Shown piece after piece: positions 1-5,157 of a stretch of 5,692 bases of DNA (positions within the stretch are counted from its first letter, which is position 1; every line of letters starts with the position of its first letter). Both the position numbers and the translations under genes were made by a program. This DNA is from Alphaproteobacteria bacterium (lineage in GTDB: Bacteria; Pseudomonadota; Alphaproteobacteria; CAAHEQ01; UBA3637): positions 1-5,692 of the forward strand of contig JAFZGR010000158.1 of the NCBI GenBank assembly GCA_017555325.1. The letters run 5' to 3'. Below the pieces are notes generated by a model, which worked only from the letters and a program-made list of their open reading frames with translations, ran no database searches and was not told where the DNA came from.

Positions 1-1
1 A

Positions 2-658
2 GCAGAAGATGATGACAGAGTAATAACATATGGTAAAAATATAATTGCCATTAGTAATGAGATAGGAAAGATGGAGGTTTATGGAAATATGATTGGAACA
101 GCTGTAAGTAGTGATGCTAATACCGATCATCTGTTGGGTATTATTGCTGGAAATGTGCATGTTACAGGAAACATGACAGGAACGGTTGATGGGATTAGCG
201 GATTAGATTACGAATATGGTTCTGTTGGTGTTGTTGTTTGGGATTCAACTGTGGATGGGTCTGTTGTTGGAAATGGTTTACAGTGTGGTGTATCGCCTAG
301 TGATTTGACAGTTGGTGGAGATTTAATTGGTATCTCAACAAACGATACTTATTATGGTGCTCATACAGTTGGTGGAGTAGATCTTACTAATTGGGGGCGT
401 GTAGAAGTTGCTGGTGATATTATTGGACAAGGAAATGCTGTTGGTATTAATTTATATTGTGATTCTTCCTATAAGAGTTGGTTTTTGAGTGCTAATAATA
501 TTATAGGTACAGGTAATACTGGTTTTAGTTTTTATACAGAGGACGGACAATGTGAAGTGCCGACTATTCAAGCCAATAATATCATTGGAGACAGTACAAC
601 AGATTCCACTGGGTTTCAGTTAGATAACGAGAGAAATATAACATTAAATGTATCTGGT
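2..658 (+). repeat. First beta-helix-like repeat array of the large protein
   Basis: The motif [GN]-[ND/S]-x-[I/V/T]-G recurs at protein residues 5, 33, 63, 83, 115, 142 and 169 (counted from the ATG at 71). Examples are YGNMIG, TGNMTG, DGSVVG, GGDLIG, AGDIIG, ANNIIG and ANNIIG. The spacing is irregular, 20 to 32 residues, with loops of variable length carrying most of the charged and aromatic residues. Another copy (YGKNIIA) lies in the codons before 71, so the array continues off the left edge. The two ANNIIG copies are nearly identical in the codons used. The pattern fits solenoid coils in which each motif is one turn; this is an interpretation from periodicity, not from a structure. Confidence 0.7.
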
Positions 659-3600
659 ATTTATTATTGTGCTAAATATAAAGTATATTATCCACTTGTT
701 CCACCTATTCACTGTATGAGTGGCTGTTCTTGTGCTTGCACGGATAATAGTCAGTGTACAGGGGAAACGCCATTATGTTCGGGCGGCGTTTGCTCGGCAT
801 GTAGTGGCAGTACGCCTTATTGGAATGGTTCAGCTTGTGTTGCTTCTTGTCCCAATAATAAACCTTATTTGGATGGGTCAGTTTGTGTGACAGTTTGTCC
901 AACGGATAAACCATATTTAAATGGAACAACATGTGTGGATGAATGTCCGGCAGAAAAGGCTTATAGCTATAATGGTCGGTGTATTGAAACTTGTCCTGCG
1001 GATACGGTTATAGATGGAAATAAATGTGTATCCGGAACGCCGGATGAGTGTCAATCGGCAATGACAACTGCTGGATTTAGCACGGATAACTTTACAATGG
1101 ATGGATATACTATTAAATATACCGGTGATATGACGGTTGCAACTGATTTAGATATATCTTCTTGTAATTTAGATGTTTCTGGTGCTTTAAATGTGAATGA
1201 AGGAAAAACACTTAAAGCTTTAAATGTATCGGCAAATTCATCTACAACAGAAGGTGTTTATAATGCCGGAACAATTAAAGCAACAGGATTAACGGGTAAA
1301 ACAACGGCATCTGGTGAATGTGGTATTCATAATAACGGTTTTATTGATGTGGGTAATGGTTCTGTTTTAGGGACAAGTATAGACCATTATGGTATTTCTA
1401 ATTATAATGGCTCTGATGGAAGAATTTCAGCAGTTACAATTACAGGAAATTCACCAAATGGCACAGGCATTTTAAATGCAACCGGTGTATTGACGGCAAA
1501 AACGCTTATAACCGGAACGGGTAAAGTCGGTATTAATAATTTTATTGGTACGATTGATGTTGTAAATGGTGATGTAATTGGAACAGGTACAACCGGTTCA
1601 GGCGTTTCTAATTCCGGAACAATTACAACAACCGAGGGAACGGTTAAGGGAACCAGTTCGGGATTTACAGGAAATTATATAACCGGTTATATTACGGCAA
1701 ACAGTATAGAAGGTGTACATACAGGGACAATAAATACACGTAAATCAGATTCTGCAGGCATTTTAATATTCGGAACTGTTGATGTGACAACCACAGCAAA
1801 AGGAACCGGTATGATTGGAATGATGATTGCCGAAAAAGGAAACTTAGAAACAGCTACTGGAACAATCACCGGCGAGGGAACTGAGGCTCATGGTTTGCAA
1901 AATGACGGAATATTAACGGCAACGGATGGACTTGTTTCAGGAACAAGTATTTTGGGAACCGGGTTATATAATAATGGAACATTGACCGCTCGTAAAATAA
2001 CCGGTGACAGAAGTGGAACAACTGGTAATACTACTTCTTCAGATTCTTGTGGGATTGTTGTTAAGTCCGGAACAGTTAATCCAATAAGTGAGTTAATCGG
2101 AAACGGTCTTTGTGGTGTTTTTGTTTCGGATACCGGATCAATTTTATCTGATAACGGAACAATAGAAGGAACAGGAAAAAATATAGTTGGTATGGATAAC
2201 GAAGGGATAGTTACAATCACGAACGGACAGATAAAAACCATAGCCGAAACAGGTAGTGCGCTTAGAAGTTCCGGTACGCTAACGGCAAAAACAATTACCG
2301 GAGAACGCACCTCTACAACGGGTAATTTTACAGATAATTTAGGAACTTCCGATGATTGTGCTGTATCTATTACAGGTGGAAAAATAACGACAACAAGTTC
2401 TTTAACGGGTACGGGTTATTGTGGTGTTTTAATTGATGAAGGGGCTCAACTTGAAACCGATACTGGAACAATTACCGGTACGGGAATGGATCTTCCGGGC
2501 ATGTTGGTAAAAGGAACACTTATGGCAACGAACGGAACTGTTTCCGGAACGAGTAACTCTCATGCGGGTGTTTATATTGAAGGAATGTTTACTGCAAAAA
2601 ATATTATCGGAAAACACACGGGCACAACGAATACTCAGGGTTTAAGCAATTATGGTATTGGTGTTGTATCTGGAACAACAACGGTGGGCTCATCTATGGA
2701 TGGAAGTGGAATAGGTGGTATTACTGTGCTTTCATCCGGAATGGTTAAAACTTCTGCAGGAACAATTAAAGGAACAGGGACAACGTCTAGAGGTATAGAA
2801 AACCAAGGAACTATAACGGCAACAAATGGAACAGTTTCCGGAATAAGTACCTCTAATGCAGGGATAAACAGTTCAGGAACATTAACCGCTAAAACGATGA
2901 CAGGGAAACATACATCTGCATCTGGTTCAAATTCTTCGGATTCTTGTGGTTTTGCTGTTATTGGCGGAACAACAACTGTAACGGAAACAATGAGTGGTTC
3001 GGGTTATTGTGGGATTATGGTTGGGGATAATGGTAAGCTTGAAACTTCTACGGGAACGATTACCGGTACAGGTACGGATTTAAGTGGTGTTCATAACCAA
3101 GGCTCTCTTATAGCAACAAATGGAACTGTTTCCGGAACTGCTACGAATGCTTCAGGTGTTTTTAGTGCTTCTGAATTTACGGTGAACAAAATTATCGGTA
3201 AGCACACAGGAACAACTGTTTCGGGCACTGTTGGTGATTTTGGTGTTAGTATTGCATCCGGCACAACAACAGTAAAATCTTCTGTTGAGGGTAGCGGAAT
3301 AGGTGGTGTTCTTACCACAGGAGGCACGCTAAAAACCGATAGTGGCTCAATTACGGGTACAGGTACGGAATTGCATGGTGTTCATAACCAGGGATCTCTT
3401 ATAGCAACAAATGGAACTGTTTCCGGAACAAGTTCTGGACAGACGGGAATTTATAGTATGGGTACACTTACGGCAAAAACAATTACTGGAAAACATACCG
3501 GTACGAGTGGAACAACAAATGCCCAAAATACATCTTTTTATGGTGTTTATGTTGCAGCTGGAACAACAACAGCAACTTCATCTCTAACCGGAACCGGTGT

Positions 3601-3877
3601 AGGAGGTATTTGGATTAATACATCAGGGAAATTCACTTCTACAAGTGGATCAGTGTCGGGTAGTGGAACAAATGGATGTGGTATTATTCAATATGGTTCG
3701 GTTTCAACAGGGGGTACAATTACCGGTACGAGTAGTAATGTATATGGTTTGTATTTAGGGGAGAATACAACGACAAAAGGTGGCAGTATTTATTATTGTA
3801 AAACAAAATTTATTCCGAGTACGGCTTCAGTCACTCCGACACCACAGTGTAAAAGCGGATGTAGTTGTAGCAATTAG
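2..3877 (+). CDS. Large repeat-rich, Cys-containing beta-helix-like surface protein (5' end outside window)
   Basis: The frame is open from the left edge to TAG at 3875-3877. The first ATG is at 71, but the 23 codons before it are open and carry the same repeat style (YGKNIIA), the only AGGAAAG lies almost on that ATG, and no signal peptide follows it. The gene therefore most likely starts upstream. Residues below are counted from the ATG at 71. Visible order: beta-helix-like repeats (1-196); IYYC and CMSGCSC tail-like motif (197-223); Cys-rich region (215-327) with 16-residue repeats; a second Gly/Thr/Val-rich repeat array (about 350-1240); C-terminal IYYC...CKSGCSCSN. The regular short coils with alternating small and beta-branched residues are typical of right-handed beta-solenoids of bacterial surface proteins or adhesins. 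Many paired cysteines favour an oxidising, extracytoplasmic location. There is no autotransporter barrel, RTX nonapeptide or LPXTG motif. The precise function is not recognised; adhesin or surface-coat protein is an inference. Confidence 0.9.
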   Translation, partial: AEDDDRVITYGKNIIAISNEIGKMEVYGNMIGTAVSSDANTDHLLGIIAGNVHVTGNMTGTVDGISGLDYEYGSVGVVVWDSTVDGSVVGNGLQCGVSPSDLTVGGDLIGISTNDTYYGAHTVGGVDLTNWGRVEVAGDIIGQGNAVGINLYCDSSYKSWFLSANNIIGTGNTGFSFYTEDGQCEVPTIQANNIIGDSTTDSTGFQLDNERNITLNVSGIYYCAKYKVYYPLVPPIHCMSGCSCACTDNSQCTGETPLCSGGVCSACSGSTPYWNGSACVASCPNNKPYLDGSVCVTVCPTDKPYLNGTTCVDECPAEKAYSYNGRCIETCPADTVIDGNKCVSGTPDECQSAMTTAGFSTDNFTMDGYTIKYTGDMTVATDLDISSCNLDVSGALNVNEGKTLKALNVSANSSTTEGVYNAGTIKATGLTGKTTASGECGIHNNGFIDVGNGSVLGTSIDHYGISNYNGSDGRISAVTITGNSPNGTGILNATGVLTAKTLITGTGKVGINNFIGTIDVVNGDVIGTGTTGSGVSNSGTITTTEGTVKGTSSGFTGNYITGYITANSIEGVHTGTINTRKSDSAGILIFGTVDVTTTAKGTGMIGMMIAEKGNLETATGTITGEGTEAHGLQNDGILTATDGLVSGTSILGTGLYNNGTLTARKITGDRSGTTGNTTSSDSCGIVVKSGTVNPISELIGNGLCGVFVSDTGSILSDNGTIEGTGKNIVGMDNEGIVTITNGQIKTIAETGSALRSSGTLTAKTITGERTSTTGNFTDNLGTSDDCAVSITGGKITTTSSLTGTGYCGVLIDEGAQLETDTGTITGTGMDLPGMLVKGTLMATNGTVSGTSNSHAGVYIEGMFTAKNIIGKHTGTTNTQGLSNYGIGVVSGTTTVGSSMDGSGIGGITVLSSGMVKTSAGTIKGTGTTSRGIENQGTITATNGTVSGISTSNAGINSSGTLTAKTMTGKHTSASGSNSSDSCGFAVIGGTTTVTETMSGSGYCGIMVGDNGKLETSTGTITGTGTDLSGVHNQGSLIATNGTVSGTATNASGVFSASEFTVNKIIGKHTGTTVSGTVGDFGVSIASGTTTVKSSVEGSGIGGVLTTGGTLKTDSGSITGTGTELHGVHNQGSLIATNGTVSGTSSGQTGIYSMGTLTAKTITGKHTGTSGTTNAQNTSFYGVYVAAGTTTATSSLTGTGVGGIWINTSGKFTSTSGSVSGSGTNGCGIIQYGSVSTGGTITGTSSNVYGLYLGENTTTKGGSIYYCKTKFIPSTASVTPTPQCKSGCSCSN
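659..739 (+). other. Internal copy of the C-terminal tail motif (IYYC...CMSGCSCAC)
   Basis: Residues 197-223 of the large protein read S-G-I-Y-Y-C, then a Pro/Tyr-rich 14-residue linker, then CMSGCSCAC. The very C-terminus of the same protein has S-I-Y-Y-C, a Pro/Thr/Ser-rich linker of 16 residues, and CKSGCSCSN followed by the stop. The segment therefore closes the first repeat array in the same way that the terminal copy closes the second. It is directly followed by DNSQCTGETPLC-type sequence that begins the Cys-rich region. Confidence 0.8.
800..1027 (+). repeat. Five tandem 16-residue Cys repeats (C-x3-C-x11-C)
   Basis: Cysteines fall at residues 244, 256, 260, 272, 276, 288, 292, 304, 308 and 319, giving an exact 16-residue (48-nt) period that shortens by one residue only in the last unit. 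The unit consensus is C-P-x-x-K-P-Y-L-x-G-x-x-C-V-x-x, for example CPNNKPYLDGSVCVTV and CPTDKPYLNGTTCVDE. Each unit therefore holds two cysteines, which suggests a rod of small disulfide-bonded modules. It lies between the two solenoid-like arrays and may act as a stiff linker or a binding region. It looks like the small Cys-rich modules seen in growth-factor-receptor-like or protist variant surface proteins, but that resemblance is only in cysteine spacing. Confidence 0.85.
3086..3138 (+). repeat. 53-nt near-identical direct repeat, copy 1
   Basis: This copy encodes GVHNQGSLIATNGTVSG and matches the copy at 3377-3429 at 51 of 53 positions, the two differences lying in the codons of QGS. Distance between copies is 291 nt, exactly one repeat unit. 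Such DNA identity, including silent positions, is higher than between other units and points to a recent duplication or gene conversion. Confidence 0.85.
3377..3429 (+). repeat. 53-nt near-identical direct repeat, copy 2
   Basis: Second copy of the 53-nt direct repeat found at 3086-3138. It lies in the next 98-residue unit at the equivalent coil and encodes the same peptide. The two copies are a natural substrate for recombination that would delete or add one 97-residue unit in frame. Confidence 0.85.
3788..3874 (+). other. C-terminal tail motif (IYYC...CKSGCSCSN)
   Basis: The last 29 residues of the large protein (1240-1268) leave the repeat pattern: IYYC, a 16-residue Pro/Thr/Ser-rich linker, then CKSGCSCSN and the stop. 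It has no terminal Phe or Tyr of the outer-membrane-barrel type and no hydrophobic anchor. Its duplication at residues 197-223 and its echo in the downstream pseudogene (SAIYCC ... LNCN) indicate that it is a defined end module of this family, perhaps a disulfide-locked cap of the solenoid or a sorting signal. Confidence 0.7.
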
Positions 3878-3882
3878 AAATG

Positions 3883-3924
3883 TTCTTAATCAGATAAGAA
3901 AATGGAACCTTATCTGATTAAGAA
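3883..3924 (+). terminator. 16-bp perfect hairpin just after the large gene, without a U-tract
   Basis: The arms 3883-3898 and 3909-3924 are perfect inverted repeats of 16 nt with a 10-nt loop (3899-3908), extendable by a G-U and a U-A pair. It starts 5 nt after the TAG stop. The stem is AT-rich and is followed by TAAGGTATGAGG, not by a run of T. It is well placed to end or protect the upstream mRNA, but it is not a textbook intrinsic terminator; a 3'-end-stabilising hairpin or a Rho-linked structure is equally possible. Confidence 0.55.
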
Positions 3925-3934
3925 TAAGGTATGA

Positions 3935-4335
3935 GGTATTTGTTTCGGAATTTATCGTGCAAATAATTCTACTTTTGCACAAGCTTCTATAGATGTAATG
4001 GATGGTGTGTTATCCGCAGGCATCGATATAATGATTGTAAATATAGCATAAAATGATTAAGGATTTGTTTGTCGGAATGCAACAGTTAATGGTGATAATG
4101 TAATAAGTACACACTTTCATATGTTGGATGGTTCACACGTGCAATAGAAGTAGATTCCGGTTGTAAAATGTCTGCTGAAATTATTAAAGGGAAAATACCG
4201 TCTTCCAATACAGAAGGATATGGTTTGCATATCTATAGAAGTGGTAGTGTTAAAGCATCATCTGCTATTTATTGTTGTCCAAGATATAGTAATAGCGAAA
4301 CTATTAGTATAGCGCTAGGGCTGAATTGCAATTAG
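3935..4335 (+). pseudogene. Decayed remnant of a paralogue of the large repeat protein
   Basis: No intact gene spans this stretch, but conceptual translation gives family-like fragments. Frame 2 reads GICFGIYRANNSTFAQ and onward, meets TAA at 4049 and 4058, resumes as GFVCRNATVNGDNVIST and stops at TAG 4145. A shift to frame 1 (open 4099-4332) then gives SGCKMSAEIIKG, TEGYGLHIYRSGSVKA, SAIYCCPRY and a final LGLNCN before TAG 4333-4335. The last part aligns with residues about 160-203 of the large protein (QANNIIG ... STGF ... SGIYYCAKY), the end of its first array. So it is the 3' end of a related gene whose front is lost. A short ORF could start at the ATG at 4168 (55 codons), but it has no convincing ribosome site. 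It could alternatively be a leftover of the 3' end of the same ancestral gene. Confidence 0.7.
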
Positions 4336-4371
4336 GACCGTTCTTTTAGGTAAACTGGTGTGTTTTGTGTT

Positions 4372-4411
4372 AAAAGATGAACACTGTTTTTGAAACCATG
4401 TTCATCTTTTT
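4372..4411 (+). terminator. Intrinsic terminator-like hairpin, probably bidirectional
   Basis: The arms AAAAGATGAACA (4372-4383) and TGTTCATCTTTT (4399-4410) form a 12-bp perfect stem around a 15-nt loop that can itself pair as GTTT/AAAC. The T-rich end of the right arm continues to TTTTT (4407-4411) on the plus strand, and the A-run on the left gives a U-tract on the minus strand. It sits 36 nt after the pseudogene stop, so it probably terminated the ancestral plus-strand gene and backs up termination of the convergent gene. Confidence 0.7.
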
Positions 4412-4442
4412 GTAATTTACTTCTTAAAAAGTATTGGTAGGT

Positions 4443-4480
4443 AAAAATAGACCGATTTTTTATTAAAAAGTATATCGGGC
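4443..4480 (-). terminator. Terminator of the outer-membrane protein gene, overlapping its stop codon
   Basis: Read on the minus strand, GCCCGAT (4480-4474) pairs with ATCGGTC (4456-4450) with one mismatch, and TTTTT/AAAAA inside can extend the stem. A TTTTT run follows (4447-4443). The stop codon of the minus-strand gene (4465-4463) lies in the apical part, and the last codons form the left arm. On the plus strand the same stem is followed by TTTT, so it may also stop transcription coming from the left. Confidence 0.6.
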
Positions 4481-4999
4481 TTTTAACATAAAAGTGTTTG
4501 TATGAAATTTTGATTTCGAATCCCATTTTCCGCCGGTTTCCGTCACCTTCATATAGCGATATTCCCCACTGAATGTAATTGGTAAAAACGGTATGCCGTA
4601 TTCAAGTCCTGCCATTCCTTGCAAAGCTGTTGAATTTTTATGGTCAAAACGGCTCATCCCTATACCGGCACCGATATATGGATCAATAAACGGAATAAGC
4701 GGAATATTGGTATATCCGTTTAGAAAGACTCCGTCAAATGTGCTGTCTAGGTTATTTTTAGCATCCGGACGGATTCGCAAATATTCAATTTCTGCCCGTG
4801 GTTCTATAAACGGAACGGGTAATTCGTATCCGGCTGAAACAGATAGAACCGGAGAGTTTTTATAATCTGAATAGATGTCTTCACGAGAGATGGAACCATC
4901 GTTTAATCCGGCCCCAATTCCGCCTTGCACATATAAACCGGCATGTGCAGTGAAGCAGATTCCCGTTATTAAAAGGCAGGTTGTTAAAAATGTTTTCAT
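4463..4999 (-). CDS. Small outer-membrane beta-barrel protein (porin-like / OMP_b-brl type)
   Basis: The product has 178 residues starting at the ATG 4999-4997, preceded by a strong AAGGAAAGGAAA ribosome site at 5016-5005. An in-frame start 16 codons further upstream is rejected because it lacks such a site and would bury the signal peptide. Residues 1-20 are a classic Sec signal peptide (MKTFLTTCLLITG..., likely cleavage AHA|GLYV). The mature part shows about eight amphipathic strands: LYVQGGIGAGL, VLSVSAGYEL, PRAEIEYLRI, FDGVFLNGYTNI, YIGAGIGMSRF, LQGMAGLEYGI, ITFSGEYRYMKV and TFMLKARYTF. It ends in Phe, the usual BAM-recognised terminal residue. Length and pattern fit the OmpA-barrel/OmpW/Msp4-like group of small barrels in the outer membrane. 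Short turns rich in Pro (PVPFIEP, LIPFIDP, IPFLPI) recur between strands. Ligand or pore activity cannot be told. It is divergent to the regulator gene and convergent with the repeat-protein locus. Confidence 0.9.
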   Translation of the reverse strand: MKTFLTTCLLITGICFTAHAGLYVQGGIGAGLNDGSISREDIYSDYKNSPVLSVSAGYELPVPFIEPRAEIEYLRIRPDAKNNLDSTFDGVFLNGYTNIPLIPFIDPYIGAGIGMSRFDHKNSTALQGMAGLEYGIPFLPITFSGEYRYMKVTETGGKWDSKSKFHTNTFMLKARYTF

Positions 5000-5004
5000 A
5001 ATTG

Positions 5005-5016
5005 TTTCCTTTCCTT
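5005..5016 (-). promoter_or_regulatory. Ribosome binding site that sets the start of the outer-membrane protein gene
   Basis: Minus-strand AAGGAAAGGAAA contains two overlapping AGGA cores 5-11 nt before the ATG at 4999. It fixes the start at the signal-peptide methionine and not at the in-frame ATG 16 codons upstream. Confidence 0.75.
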
Positions 5017-5031
5017 GTTTTGATTTATCAA

Positions 5032-5060
5032 TGTATAGAATACACATGAATGTTTAACAA
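5032..5060 (-). promoter_or_regulatory. Candidate sigma70-type promoter of the outer-membrane protein gene
   Basis: On the minus strand, TTGTTA (5060-5055) and TATACA (5037-5032) are separated by 17 nt. Each box matches four of six consensus bases. Transcription would begin around 5025, leaving a short leader with the ribosome site at 5016-5005. The region is AT-rich, so chance matches are possible. Confidence 0.4.
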
Positions 5061-5088
5061 TTTATTTACAGAAAGCGAATCATTTTTA

Positions 5089-5117
5089 TTGCCTTTTAAA
5101 AATAATTTTGTTATACT
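5089..5117 (+). promoter_or_regulatory. Candidate sigma70-type promoter of the trcR-like gene
   Basis: TTGCCT (5089-5094) and TATACT (5112-5117) are spaced by exactly 17 nt; the -10 box matches five of six and the -35 box four of six consensus bases. The predicted start near 5124 gives a leader of about 35 nt. This also argues against translation from the in-frame ATG at 5050, which would lie upstream of the promoter. Confidence 0.5.
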
Positions 5118-5142
5118 TCGATTATTCATATTGTTTTTTAAT

Positions 5143-5151
5143 AAGAAAGGA
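5143..5151 (+). promoter_or_regulatory. Ribosome binding site that sets the trcR start
   Basis: AAGAAAGGA lies six nt before the ATG at 5158, separated by an all-A spacer. The in-frame ATG at 5050 has no such site, so translation is assigned to 5158, which also gives the N-terminus expected of the family. Confidence 0.8.
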
Positions 5152-5157
5152 AAAAAA

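Larger units (their letters stand above)
1490..3787 (+). repeat. Tandem ~98-residue hierarchical repeat array (LTAKTITG units)
   Basis: The anchor L-T-A-K-x-I-T-G or a variant begins at 1490, 1691, 1982, 2279, 2588, 2882, 3176 and 3467. From 1691 onward the spacings are 291, 297, 309, 294, 294 and 291 nt, that is 97-103 residues; the first interval is shorter (201 nt). Each full unit divides into four solenoid-like coils: G-[VI]-x-V-x-x-GTTTV-x-SS-x-x-GSG (21 residues), G-[VI]-x-V...G-x-L-x-T-x-TGTITGTGT (about 24-25), G-V-x-N-x-G-x-L-x-ATNGTVSGT (about 22) and G-x-Y-x-x-GTLTAKTITG-K-HTGT plus a variable loop (about 30). The unit boundaries stay in frame with no large length changes, as expected for unequal crossing-over of whole structural units. 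The last unit decays into the C-terminal tail. Confidence 0.88.

Noticed and set aside
71..73. ATG at 71 as the true start of the large gene
   Set aside because: The frame is open to the left edge with the same repeat style, the purine-rich AGGAAAG is immediately adjacent and too close to serve the ATG, and no signal peptide follows.
1888..2310. Minus-strand open frame rich in Val, Pro and Ser (also similar ones at 705-932, 1687-1869, 2429-2617 and 3091-3327)
   Set aside because: They lie antisense to the Gly/Thr repeats; their composition is the mirror of GGN/ACN codons, and none has a ribosome site or a recognisable product.
1122..3730. Abundant ACCGGT palindromes
   Set aside because: They follow from repeated Thr-Gly codon pairs in the coils and are not regularly spaced as a regulatory site would be.
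1490..3787. RTX toxin repeats, ice-binding TxT solenoid or autotransporter passenger domain
   Set aside because: No GGxGxDxUx nonapeptides; TxT-like triplets are not aligned on one face in every coil; and no C-terminal barrel follows.
4332..4526. Minus-strand 64-codon open frame
   Set aside because: It overlaps the end of the outer-membrane protein gene in another frame and runs through both terminator hairpins.
4940..4999. Lipoprotein signal in the minus-strand protein (Cys at residues 8 and 15)
   Set aside because: Neither Cys is preceded by a proper lipobox, and an AHA|G signal peptidase I site is present.
4593..5057. Plus-strand open frames of 90 and 60 codons opposite the outer-membrane protein
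   Set aside because: They are antisense shadows of a gene with a clear signal peptide, barrel strands and terminal Phe.
5050..5157. N-terminal extension of the TrcR-like protein from the ATG at 5050
   Set aside because: It would run across the candidate promoter, has no ribosome site, and the family starts a few residues before PLMPKATAVW as the ATG at 5158 does.
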